NCBI GenBank assembly: GCA_031257565.1
Contig: JAIROL010000070.1
Span: 1 to 50,474, forward strand
Source: Tannerella sp.
GTDB lineage: Bacteria; Bacteroidota; Bacteroidia; Bacteroidales; Tannerellaceae
Length of the DNA stretch: 50,474 nucleotides
Reading direction: 5' to 3'
This document shows, piece after piece, positions 43,154 through 50,474 of the stretch (position 1 is its first letter; the number at the start of each line of letters is the position of its first letter). The position numbers and the translations under genes were made by a program. The notes beneath the pieces were generated by a model. The model was not told where the DNA came from. It saw only the letters and a program-made list of their open reading frames with translations, and made no database searches.

Positions 43154-44653
43154 TTAGTATCCCGGATTTTGAGGAAAAACTGCCGAGTCATTTCTTAAGG
43201 ATACTTCCATGTAGGGAATAGGGTAAAGCAATTGGTCTTTCGTTATATCGAGACCTATTGCTTTCATCGCTTTGATTGCTTCGCCCGATACAACCGATTC
43301 ATAGCGTTGCAAATCAAACAAACGTTGCATTTCTATCGGGAACTCAAGGCGGCGTTCAAGCCAGACAGCACGCCGAAAAGCGTCCTGGCTTGCCAAATCT
43401 ACAGTCGTATAAGCGCCGGAAGGGAACGAGCGCGTCCTAACGTCATTCAGCGCTTTGAGCGCCGGACTTGCTGCACTATTGTCAAAACCCGCTTCATTAG
43501 CAGCTTCCGCGTACATCAATAATATATCAGACCACCTCAAAATGGGCGTACAAAATCCGTATTGTGAGAGCGAACTGACCACGTCGGCATATTTGACTAT
43601 TATGTTTGCGCTACTGCCTGCTATTTTCATTAGACGTAACAGGTCGGAACGACGGTCGCCTGCGTCATAAATACATTTGGGGCTTGTGATAACAAATTCC
43701 TCGTTAAAGTCCGTCAAACGGTCGTAATGAACTACTAAACCACGCCCTTCGCCGGCAATGTCTTTGTTGAACAGCACACAAAACATGATTTCCCTGTTCA
43801 TAAGTTGTGGCTTCCAACCTGTATATGCCCAGAATTGATCATCGTCCAATCCATGTGCGGGAGCAGTACTGAATACATCGGCAATATCCGGTAAAAGTTG
43901 ATGAGTTCCTGCATTATCTGTGTTAATCAACTCGCCGAGAATTGTTTTTGCTTCAGTCCATTTTTTCTGTTGCAGATATACTTTACCAAGCAATCCTTTT
44001 GCCGCCAGTGATGTAGCCCTTCCCTGATTATTTCCGCTGAAAGATTTCGGCAGATTATCGGGGTTGGCGGCAAACTTCAAATCTGCTTCGATTGCAGCGT
44101 ATACTTCGCTGGTACTATTGCGTATACAGTTGGCTACTTCCGACGGGGTTAACGGCGAAAGTATCAGCGGTGCATCACCCCAAAGGCGCACTATATTAAA
44201 GTAGCACAAGGCTCTCAGAAAGCGGGCTTCGGCTTCGTATTGAACTCTTAAAGTTGCATTATTTACTACGTCGGCATATTTGATTACATTATTGCAACGG
44301 TAAATCATCTCATACAGTTTAGACCATGCGTCGAGGAATATCGTAAGGTCGGATGCAGCGGTAAAAATCTTAATACTGTATTCACGACCTGAATTAAGAC
44401 CAATGTTTGAGAAAACGGCCATATCGTCAGAACGAATATCTATGAGTATCGGCAGGTTTGTGCGATATATCTGCGCGTTTTGCAAGTCTGCGTATGCAGC
44501 AGTCAGCGCATATTCTATATCCTTGTTGTTTTTGTAAAAATTCAGGGTTGTACCTTCGTTTGTTTCAGGTGTTAACTCAAGAAAATCATTGCAACCGGCA
44601 AATAAAATGGTTGCAAATGATATAACAATATATTTTATATTTTTCATAAACAT
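43154..44653 (-). CDS. SusD-like nutrient-binding lipoprotein
   Basis: 499 residues, the standard SusD size. Lipobox LFAGC places the lipid on Cys21 (or Cys19 if translation starts at the second ATG). Landmarks: YALTAAYADLQNAQIY, YRCNNVIKYADVV, EARFLRALCYFNIVRLWGD, LAAKGLLGKVYLQQKKWTEAK, PILRWSDILLMYAEAANEAG, LNDVRTRSF and WLERRLEFPIEMQRLFDLQRY, with a YPIPYMEV tail. The ligand may be phosphoglycerol-containing, judged only from the downstream GDPD. It starts 8 bp after its SusC, and the phosphodiesterase gene follows. Confidence 0.94.
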   Translation of the reverse strand: MFMKNIKYIVISFATILFAGCNDFLELTPETNEGTTLNFYKNNKDIEYALTAAYADLQNAQIYRTNLPILIDIRSDDMAVFSNIGLNSGREYSIKIFTAASDLTIFLDAWSKLYEMIYRCNNVIKYADVVNNATLRVQYEAEARFLRALCYFNIVRLWGDAPLILSPLTPSEVANCIRNSTSEVYAAIEADLKFAANPDNLPKSFSGNNQGRATSLAAKGLLGKVYLQQKKWTEAKTILGELINTDNAGTHQLLPDIADVFSTAPAHGLDDDQFWAYTGWKPQLMNREIMFCVLFNKDIAGEGRGLVVHYDRLTDFNEEFVITSPKCIYDAGDRRSDLLRLMKIAGSSANIIVKYADVVSSLSQYGFCTPILRWSDILLMYAEAANEAGFDNSAASPALKALNDVRTRSFPSGAYTTVDLASQDAFRRAVWLERRLEFPIEMQRLFDLQRYESVVSGEAIKAMKAIGLDITKDQLLYPIPYMEVSLRNDSAVFPQNPGY

Positions 44654-44661
44654 TTTATTAA

Positions 44662-47600
44662 TTAGAAATTAAAATTCAGACCAAGCACAATGTTTTTCGC
44701 CAGTGGATATGTACCGTAATCAATACCCTGCAAGCGATTGTCGGAATTAAGGCTTACTTCGGGATTGAAACCGGTGTATTTAGTAAACGTAAACGGATTG
44801 AAAGCAGACACATAAACACGCAGATTACCGACTCCAATACGTGATAAAAGAGACTTGGGAATAGTGTAACCAAGCGTAATTTCACGTATTCGCATATATG
44901 AGCCGTCTTCTATATGCCAGGATGAAGTTTGTGCATTCATGCCTGTAGCGCTACGGTTGGCGCGGTAAACAGAGCCATTGCCAGGGTTGCTTTCCGAATG
45001 CCAGCGTTGCAAGGCAAGTTTCGTATTATTATGATTACCTTCCATATTAGCGGTATAGCGGCGGTGAATGTTGGCTATCTCATTGCCATAAACTCCTTGC
45101 AACGAGAGTGCAAAATCAAATCCGTTGTATTTAAGCGAAGTAGAATAACCGTAAGTGAAATCAGGCAGGTAATTACCTGTAATCGTTTTATCGTCGGCAT
45201 TGATTGTTTCATCTTCGCCGAACTTTTTAAAACGAAAGTCTCCGGGTCTCGCATTTGGTACTATTATTCCATTTGCTACATCAGCGTCAATTTCCGCCTG
45301 ATTTTTGTAAACGCCATCAATAACATAGGTGTAGTAATTTCCTATAGGCTCGCCTACTTTGGTTATGAAACCAACGTCATTGGCCGTCTGTTGCATTTCG
45401 TCACTGTCGCCCAAAGAAAGAATTTTGTTGCGATTGGCTGAATAATTCAGGCTGTTTATCCATATCAGTTTGCCTATTTTATGACTGGTCGAAAGAGTCA
45501 GTTCTATACCTTTGTTCGAGAGTTTGCCAATATTTTGCAATACCGAAGAAAATCCGGATACTTTCATAACCGGCACATTCAATAGCATATCTGACGTAGT
45601 ACCCTTATAAACATCAACTTCCAGATTCAAGCATTTCAACAGTCCGATTTCAAGACCGAGGTCAACCTGAGAGTTCTTTTCCCATCCTAAGTCAGGATTA
45701 CCGAATGATGCCTCTTTCATGCCTATGGCTGTTGCATTGCCGAATATGTAGTTATCTCCGTCTACCACTCCCAGAGATGCGTAATTTCCGATGCTCATGT
45801 TACCTGTAAGTCCCCAACTTGCGCGGAGTTTCAGTTTGTTCAACCATTCTGAAGATGTTTTCATCAATTCTTCTTCGGTAATATACCATGCTCCTGATAC
45901 AGACGGAAAATAACCCCAGCGATTATTCTTGCCGAAACGTGAAGAACCATCGGCGCGAATAGCGGCTGAAAGCATGTATTTTTCGCTATAATTATAACGT
46001 ACGCGCCCAAGAGCCGACAGCAATGCCCACTCATCTTTTCCTGAATCCCAATAGTTGGCTATTGAGTTTGAGGGTATAGTGTGAAGCAGGTCATTCATGG
46101 GCAAATCAGTTGCTCTTACACGGTTGAAGTTTCCAAGATACTTCTGCACAGTCCATCCTGTTAAAGCATTGATACGGTGATTGCCGATTTCTTTTTTATA
46201 ATCCAGGGTGTTTTCCCAAACCCATGTATATTTATTTTTAGTACGTGATTCAGCAGTAGGTATAGACGGTGGCATTTTGTTTGTACCGTCCGGTAATGCC
46301 GCCGGTTTATAATAGTCGCGTACATAATTATTGTAGTTCCAACTGCCTTGCGTTTTGAAATTTAAGTCTTTGAAAAATTCATAACCAACATATCCAATAG
46401 CCAGCATCTGAATAGCCGTCATCTTATCTTCCGTCAATGTGGCAATTGCTACAGGATTATTGAATTGCGAGTTACCATAGAGCAAATTGCGATGCTGATA
46501 ATCAAAATTGCCGTCTGCATCATAAATCGGATAAGTAGGCGAATAAACAATAGCGCATGAAACAACGCCTTCGCCAGAATATCTACCTTCGGTATTAACC
46601 AAATTATATACATCGCGTGTTACATTAATATTACCGCCTAATTTCCATTTACCGTAATCCATGTCTAATTTTGTGCGAAATCCCATTTTGCTGAAATCGG
46701 ATTCAATGACAACGCCTTTTTCACTCTGATAATTTCCGGATATAAGATATTTCACATTCGTACTGCCGCCACTTACGGAAAGATTATGTTTCTGAACGAA
46801 ACCTGTCCGGAAAATTGCGTCCTGCCAGTCAGTGTCAGTCAATCCTTTTTCGCCATTTACGTATGGTAATACTTCCGGCGGAATCATCCATGCCTGATTA
46901 ATATTTATCGCACCGGTTCGCAGAATAGCCCAGCGCTGTTCGTTAGTTGCCCATGGGTCGTACAAATCAGTTTTACCGGCAAGCCTTAATTGCTCATAAT
47001 AAACGGTATTATGACCTTCAAAAACAAGGTCGGAATATTCGTAAGCATTCAATAAATCCATTTTTCGAGTAACCGTCTGCACTCCAACATGTCCATTGTA
47101 AGTTACGACAGGTTTACCTTCCGCGCCTTTTTTAGTTGTAACAATTACAACGCCGTTACTGCCGCGTGAGCCATAAATCGCTGCTGCTGATGCGTCTTTC
47201 AGTACTTCTATTGATTCAATATCAGAAACGTCTAACGAAGCCAGCGGGCTTACGGTTACAGAAGTTGCATTACCTACATCATCGCTCAGGGGAACGCCAT
47301 CTATAACATATAGCGGGTCGCTGCCTGCCGTAATTGTTCCGACCCCACGCACTTTTATAGCGAAACCTGCACCCGGAGTACCATTTGGTTGCGTAATCTG
47401 AACACCTGCTAATCTTCCAACTATTGCTTGTTCTATATTGGATACTGCAAGGTCATGAATTTCAGACGCTTTGATTGACACAATAGAGGTTGTTACATCG
47501 CGCTTACGCTGTGTGCCGTACCCAACCACCACTACTTCATCCAGCAACTTATTGTCTTCGCTGATGATAATCTGCAATTCCTGACTGTTTCCCAACTTCA

Positions 47601-48105
47601 ATTCTTTCGATGTAAATCCGATGTAGGAAACCAACAGAGTGGAACCGACAGGCGCATTAATTGAAAATCGGCCATTGACATCTGTTGCCGTCCCTGTTGT
47701 ACTGCCCTTAATGGCGATACTGGCGCCGATAACGGCTTCGCTTTTGTCGTCGATGACCGTACCGGAATACCTTCTTCCCGGAACTGTTTCGGGAGCGGCG
47801 ACGATAATAATCTGTTTCCCTTGCAGTCGGAATGTCGTATGCGTATTTTTTAAGATCGCGTTCATGGCTTCCGGAAAACTTTTGTCAATAACGTCAACCG
47901 TAATATTCCGGTTAACGTCAATGGTTGATTCATTGTAGGCAACCGTCAAATCCGTTTGCCTCTCTATTTCCTCAAAAGCGGCAAGCACAGTCATTTGCTT
48001 CTGGGGAAGGGTGATTTTTTGATTCTGCGCCTGAATCCCAAGGAAAGTCGGCAACATAAAGACGAGCAGTATTAGCTCTTTAAAGTAACTTTGTTTTTTC
48101 TTCAT
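44662..48105 (-). CDS. SusC-like TonB-dependent transducer with STN domain
   Basis: 1147 residues from the ATG at 48103-48105 (MKKKQSYFKELILLVFMLPT); the open frame extends to 48168, but those 21 residues lie upstream of a signal peptide and overlap the promoter. STN about 31-102 (ITLPQKQMTVLAAFEEIE ... FRLQGKQIIIV), regulatory-like domain about 112-182 (YSGTVIDDKSEAVIGASI, VSYIGFTSKE), TonB box DEVVVVGYG 189-197, plug with PLYVIDGVPLS, IESIEVLKDASAAAIYG and VVIVTTKKG, barrel ending in NIVLGLNFNF. It takes up a ligand with its SusD (8 bp downstream) and should pass a signal to the FecR encoded 128 bp upstream. Confidence 0.95.
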   Translation of the reverse strand: MKKKQSYFKELILLVFMLPTFLGIQAQNQKITLPQKQMTVLAAFEEIERQTDLTVAYNESTIDVNRNITVDVIDKSFPEAMNAILKNTHTTFRLQGKQIIIVAAPETVPGRRYSGTVIDDKSEAVIGASIAIKGSTTGTATDVNGRFSINAPVGSTLLVSYIGFTSKELKLGNSQELQIIISEDNKLLDEVVVVGYGTQRKRDVTTSIVSIKASEIHDLAVSNIEQAIVGRLAGVQITQPNGTPGAGFAIKVRGVGTITAGSDPLYVIDGVPLSDDVGNATSVTVSPLASLDVSDIESIEVLKDASAAAIYGSRGSNGVVIVTTKKGAEGKPVVTYNGHVGVQTVTRKMDLLNAYEYSDLVFEGHNTVYYEQLRLAGKTDLYDPWATNEQRWAILRTGAININQAWMIPPEVLPYVNGEKGLTDTDWQDAIFRTGFVQKHNLSVSGGSTNVKYLISGNYQSEKGVVIESDFSKMGFRTKLDMDYGKWKLGGNINVTRDVYNLVNTEGRYSGEGVVSCAIVYSPTYPIYDADGNFDYQHRNLLYGNSQFNNPVAIATLTEDKMTAIQMLAIGYVGYEFFKDLNFKTQGSWNYNNYVRDYYKPAALPDGTNKMPPSIPTAESRTKNKYTWVWENTLDYKKEIGNHRINALTGWTVQKYLGNFNRVRATDLPMNDLLHTIPSNSIANYWDSGKDEWALLSALGRVRYNYSEKYMLSAAIRADGSSRFGKNNRWGYFPSVSGAWYITEEELMKTSSEWLNKLKLRASWGLTGNMSIGNYASLGVVDGDNYIFGNATAIGMKEASFGNPDLGWEKNSQVDLGLEIGLLKCLNLEVDVYKGTTSDMLLNVPVMKVSGFSSVLQNIGKLSNKGIELTLSTSHKIGKLIWINSLNYSANRNKILSLGDSDEMQQTANDVGFITKVGEPIGNYYTYVIDGVYKNQAEIDADVANGIIVPNARPGDFRFKKFGEDETINADDKTITGNYLPDFTYGYSTSLKYNGFDFALSLQGVYGNEIANIHRRYTANMEGNHNNTKLALQRWHSESNPGNGSVYRANRSATGMNAQTSSWHIEDGSYMRIREITLGYTIPKSLLSRIGVGNLRVYVSAFNPFTFTKYTGFNPEVSLNSDNRLQGIDYGTYPLAKNIVLGLNFNF

Positions 48106-48165
48106 ACTATAAATTTTTAACGGATAATAGTCGGTCAGTAGTGATTTTTTATTTCTTTTTAGCGG

Positions 48166-48173
48166 CAAAATTA
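48166..48173 (-). promoter_or_regulatory. Candidate -7 box TAATTTTG for the susC operon
   Basis: TAATTTTG on the minus strand (48173-48166) fits TAnnTTTG. It is about 60 bp before the SusC ATG at 48105, inside the 128-bp gap to fecR. A vegetative promoter here would allow basal expression independent of the linked ECF sigma. No clear -33 TTTG. Confidence 0.45.
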
Positions 48174-48233
48174 GATTGACGCTGTTACATTTTATCTACA
48201 TTCGTATTAAATACACGCGACATTTGCATTTTG

Positions 48234-49208
48234 TCAGTAAATATACAGTTCATCATTCGCTATTTTATATCGTAAACCGGGAACAAGATAGTGCAGGACA
48301 TTCATAAATTCAGTAATGTTTTCTTCATCCCTGAATTTCATGGTGATTTTTTCATCCTTATACCGGTTCATATTGAAATATACTTTCATAGCATATTTGC
48401 GCTCAATGATTTTGGCAATTTCATCAATGGACATGCCTTGGATAAGGATACTGCCTTTTGTCCATGCCGTAAATCTGTCGACCTGAACCGTATGTTTTTC
48501 CAGCAATCCCGAATTTCTGTTATAAACGGCCTGCTCATTGGCGGTAAGGATAACCGGCGCGTTGCCGGGATTTTTCAGGCGGACGCTTATCTTTCCCTGT
48601 TCCAGGGTTGCCGATGAACTTTCGCTGTCCATATAGGAAGAGATATTGAAAACCGTTCCCAGTACTTCCACTTCCCAGTCGGTGGTTGTTACGATAAAGG
48701 GATGTTTGTCGTTATGAACGACAGAGAAATAGGCTTCGCCGCTGAGATAAACATTTCTTGTTTTGCCGAAATGTTGGGGATAGATAAGGATGCTTCCCGA
48801 ATTTAACCGTACTTCGGATGAATCGGGTAAAGTCAGGCTCCTTATCTCTCCATTGGGAACCATATATTCAACCGGTTTTACATCTTCGATGTTTTCTTTC
48901 AGGTAGAGGTAAGTAACGGCGACGGACAACAAAGGCGGCAAAACGACGGCAGCGATTTTTAACAGCCGGTAAAATATTGAGAAATGCCTTGCTTTTCGTC
49001 GAAGCGCTATTTTTGACTGCACTTTCCGGAACGACTCTTCGGTTGACCGGTCGGCTTCCGCATTTGTCTTATCCCATATTTCCAGCAGAATTTCATCCTT
49101 TTCTTTTTTATTCCGCGCGTCCTTTAGCCATGCGGCAAATTTCTTTTGAACGCTTTTAGGATGCGTATCCCTGATATAGGTTTCTATAATTTGACGTGTT
49201 TTCGACAT
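48234..49208 (-). CDS. FecR-family anti-sigma factor
   Basis: 324 residues from the ATG at 49206-49208 (MSKTRQIIETYIRD); the frame is open to 49274, but that extension contains the 33-bp element discussed elsewhere. The cytoplasmic part (1-82) should bind the sigma factor. One membrane helix about 83-103 (LLKIAAVVLPPLLSVAVTYLY). FecR domain: EYMVPNGEIRSLTLPDSSEVRLNSGSILIY-type strand run, YLSGEAYFSVVHN, FIVTTTDWEVEVLGTVFNI, LEQGKISVRL. C-terminal DUF4974-like part with ILIQGMSIDEIAKIIERKY. It relays ligand sensing by the STN-SusC to the ECF sigma encoded 90 bp upstream. Confidence 0.93.
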   Translation of the reverse strand: MSKTRQIIETYIRDTHPKSVQKKFAAWLKDARNKKEKDEILLEIWDKTNAEADRSTEESFRKVQSKIALRRKARHFSIFYRLLKIAAVVLPPLLSVAVTYLYLKENIEDVKPVEYMVPNGEIRSLTLPDSSEVRLNSGSILIYPQHFGKTRNVYLSGEAYFSVVHNDKHPFIVTTTDWEVEVLGTVFNISSYMDSESSSATLEQGKISVRLKNPGNAPVILTANEQAVYNRNSGLLEKHTVQVDRFTAWTKGSILIQGMSIDEIAKIIERKYAMKVYFNMNRYKDEKITMKFRDEENITEFMNVLHYLVPGLRYKIANDELYIY

Positions 49209-49247
49209 ACTCTTCGTATTCTTCGTTTCTATTAATCGCTTGTATAT

Positions 49248-49280
49248 ATAAGTCAGTTGAAAATGGGTTTGCACCCAATC
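49248..49280 (-). repeat. 33-bp element, copy A (between sigma and fecR)
   Basis: Plus-strand reading: ATAAGTCAGTTGA, four variable bases (AAAT), GGGTTTGCACCCAATC. It matches copy B at 49915-49947 in 30 of 33 positions. It contains a small palindrome, GGGT-TTGC-ACCC. Copy A lies 40 bp before the fecR ATG, outside the sigma coding region. Confidence 0.85.
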
Positions 49281-49298
49281 AAAAAGTGAAAATTTTAA

Positions 49299-49844
49299 TT
49301 AAAAAAACAAAAGGAGCAGGGTGATAATCCGCTTAATCTCTCTGATAGCAAGGTTTAGATGATTTTCAACCGTCTTTTTCGAGAGGTTTAACTCTTCCGC
49401 TATTTCGGTGTTTTTAAGATTCCTGATCCGGCTCATTTCAAAAATCCGGCGGCGCTGTTCCGGCATTTTTTCGACAGTCAGCAGAACAAGGAGTTCGAGT
49501 TCTTTGGCGTCTATTTCTTCTTCCACTCCATATTCCGGCAAATCAACGTACGATGAGGCATAGTCTTCTTCCACCGTTTTGTGATTCAAATAATTGATCG
49601 ACTTGTTTTTCGCCATGCCAAACAAATAGGCATTCAGCGATTTTATGTTGGGAAGGTATTCTCGATTCGTCCAGAGGGATTCAAAAACATCCTGCGACAA
49701 ATCTTCTGCAACCGCCTCGGATTTGACAAGGTAGTCAATAAAGCGCCTGACTTTCGGGTAATACTTCATAAACAGCCGACGAAAGGCGTCCTGACTGCCT
49801 TCGGCCAGTTTTTCAGCATCAATGAGTTCATCATAATCCTGCAT
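49299..49844 (-). CDS. ECF-type RNA polymerase sigma factor (FecI-like)
   Basis: 181 residues. Region 2: AFRRLFMKYYPKVRRFIDYL, AEDLSQDVFESLWTNRE; region 4: VLLTVEKMPEQRRRIFEMSRIRNLK-type helix and TEIAEELNLSKKTVENHLNLAIREIKRI, the helix-turn-helix. It should drive the SusC/SusD/phosphodiesterase operon once its FecR (90 bp downstream) releases it. Two copies of a 33-bp element flank the gene. A -7 box lies 29 bp before the ATG, and the C-terminus ends in a hydrophobic TLLLLFF run similar to the other sigma gene here. Confidence 0.94.
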   Translation of the reverse strand: MQDYDELIDAEKLAEGSQDAFRRLFMKYYPKVRRFIDYLVKSEAVAEDLSQDVFESLWTNREYLPNIKSLNAYLFGMAKNKSINYLNHKTVEEDYASSYVDLPEYGVEEEIDAKELELLVLLTVEKMPEQRRRIFEMSRIRNLKNTEIAEELNLSKKTVENHLNLAIREIKRIITLLLLFF

Positions 49845-49872
49845 AAGACCTGTAGTTTTTCATCGTATCGTA

Positions 49873-49880
49873 CAAAAATA
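49873..49880 (-). promoter_or_regulatory. Candidate -7 box TATTTTTG for the sigma gene
   Basis: TATTTTTG on the minus strand (49880-49873) fits TAnnTTTG and is 28 bp before the sigma ATG at 49844. The 33-bp element copy B starts 35 bp further upstream, where an activator or repressor could sit. Confidence 0.48.
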
Positions 49881-49914
49881 AGGATAAAAGAACAAACAGT
49901 CATCCCTCTTTAAA

Positions 49915-49947
49915 ATAAGTCAGTTGAGATCGGGTTTGCACCCAATC
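49915..49947 (-). repeat. 33-bp element, copy B (upstream of sigma)
   Basis: Plus-strand reading: ATAAGTCAGTTGA, GATC, GGGTTTGCACCCAATC. 30 of 33 positions match copy A. It lies 70 bp before the sigma ATG and ahead of its predicted -7 box. Further similarity continues weakly for about 15 bp beyond the shared core (A/T-rich with CAACTTTAA versus GAAAATTTTAA). Confidence 0.85.
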
Positions 49948-49982
49948 GGATTGGCAACTTTAACTTATTTTAATATATATGA

Positions 49983-50105
49983 AAAGTACTGTACCGGACA
50001 GGCGATATTGAACGTTTTCTGACGGAACATTATGAAAACCGCTCGGGAAAAGGATTTACCGGTAACCTGAAAAATCTGCGCCTTTTCGAGAACATTTACC
50101 CGTAA
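49983..50105 (+). pseudogene. Possible remnant of a DUF1016/YhcG-type gene
   Basis: About 40 codons in one frame, from a stop at 49980-49982 to a TAA at 50103-50105: TGDIERFLTEHYENRSGKGF, then TGNLKNLRLFENIYP. This recalls the conserved YGKGFS..NL..MR.F...P stretch of the DUF1016 N-terminal domain of YhcG-like nucleases, and a short downstream piece (VIYSQEKSK) may continue it. There is no start codon and no further homology. The similarity is short and from memory, so it may be chance. Confidence 0.3.
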
Positions 50106-50345
50106 GTTATCTACTCGCAGGAAAAGTCAAAATAATAACCCTTTTTGGTAGGTATAAATTTTAGTTAAAAATACGCAATCGACATGGCATTTTCCTATAA
50201 ACTGCATATATTCAATTATATATAAATATGATTAATTGCAGGATAAAGAAAAAAATGAATCATCAAACAATATATGACACCACCAAAGGTTCTTTGACGT
50301 ATTGGTTTACACGCGAAAGTTAATGGTTAATTCATAATTCTTTCG

Positions 50346-50353
50346 TATCTTTG
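50346..50353 (+). promoter_or_regulatory. -7 box TATCTTTG of the last gene
   Basis: TATCTTTG is an exact TAnnTTTG match, 25 bp before the ATG at 50379. An AAAGGAG ribosome site (50364-50370) lies 8 bp before the ATG, unusually clear for this phylum. Confidence 0.58.
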
Positions 50354-50378
50354 CGATGTCATTAAAGGAGATACCGCT

Positions 50379-50474
50379 ATGAAAAAGTTACCGATAGGCA
50401 TACAGTCGTTTACGACAATCCGTGAAGACGACTACCTGTATGTGGATAAAACCGCCGACGTCTACCGGATGGTT
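50379..50474 (+). CDS. AAA-type ATPase / PD-(D/E)XK family protein, N-terminus only
   Basis: 32 codons from the ATG to the window end: MKKLPIGIQSFTTIREDDYL, then YVDKTADVYRMV. The pattern 'LPIGIQSFE.IRE..YLYVDKT..I..L' marks a family very common in Bacteroidota: an AAA-like ATPase domain followed by a PD-(D/E)XK nuclease-like domain (DUF1703). Its role is unknown; it is thought to be of mobile or defence origin because of its many variable copies. The gene continues beyond the window. Confidence 0.85.
   Translation, partial: MKKLPIGIQSFTTIREDDYLYVDKTADVYRMV

Larger units (their letters stand above)
49845..50378. other. 534-bp non-coding interval before the last gene
   Basis: It holds the sigma promoter (49873-49880), the 33-bp element copy B (49915-49947), a possible DUF1016/YhcG remnant (49983-50105) and the -7 box of the next gene (50346-50353). 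The rest (50106-50340) is A/T-rich without recognisable structure or a frame over 50 codons with coding character. Confidence 0.55.

Noticed and set aside
48086..48093. TAACTTTG on the plus strand as promoter of a second antisense RNA over the susC at 48105
   Set aside because: The position resembles the candidate at 16025, but no convincing stem and T-run terminator follows before fecR, so chance is likely.

Overview
The window reads as a chromosomal segment of a Bacteroidales-type Bacteroidota. The reasons are: four SusC/SusD outer-membrane pairs, two ECF sigma / FecR anti-sigma pairs, N-terminal STN signalling domains on three SusC proteins, a type IX secretion sorting domain, families largely restricted to this group (DUF1735, DUF4491, DUF6261), and repeated -7 boxes of the Bacteroides form TAnnTTTG. 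I saw no tRNA, rRNA, CRISPR array, transposase or integrase.

Region 1 (1-13631, minus strand) is a polysaccharide-utilization-like operon: STN-SusC, SusD, a short SusC without N-terminal extension, an oversized SusD with an inserted beta-sandwich, a DUF1735/LamG-like surface lipoprotein, the decayed remains of a GH29 alpha-L-fucosidase, an M64 metallopeptidase lipoprotein and the start of one more secreted protein. Region 2 (14048-23012, plus strand) runs divergently: ECF sigma, FecR, STN-SusC, SusD and a serine-type sulfatase lipoprotein. The single sigma/anti-sigma pair is therefore flanked by two STN-SusC transducers. A candidate antisense small RNA (about 15941-16011, minus strand) lies between FecR and susC, the place where PUL-repressing antisense RNAs are known in Bacteroides. 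Peptidase, fucosidase remnant and sulfatase together suggest a sulfated, possibly fucosylated glycoprotein substrate; this is inference.

Region 3 (23034-36219) is mostly housekeeping: purN; acpP-fabF-rnc; pfkA with a small secreted orphan; a GH3-family adenylating enzyme; a fused ResB/CcsA cytochrome c biogenesis protein; thrH; a non-SusC TonB receptor; a DUF4491 membrane protein; and a GlpT/UhpT-type transporter.

Region 4 (34915-49844, minus strand) may be the most original part. ECF sigma, FecR, STN-SusC and SusD are followed not by glycosidases but by a large T9SS-type glycerophosphodiester phosphodiesterase (GDPD), an unknown exported protein and a repeat protein. A HAD phosphatase, a second GDPD lipoprotein, a DUF6261 protein and the GlpT-like antiporter follow on the same strand. 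Together they could form an outer-membrane-to-cytoplasm route for phosphoglycerol compounds. The window ends (50379 onward) in the start of an AAA/PD-(D/E)XK family gene.

Non-coding structure worth noting: a 33-bp element duplicated on either side of the second sigma gene, four 42-bp tandem repeats upstream of the DUF6261 gene, a long intergenic inverted repeat at 38754-38834, and a hairpin between susD and the T9SS GDPD gene.
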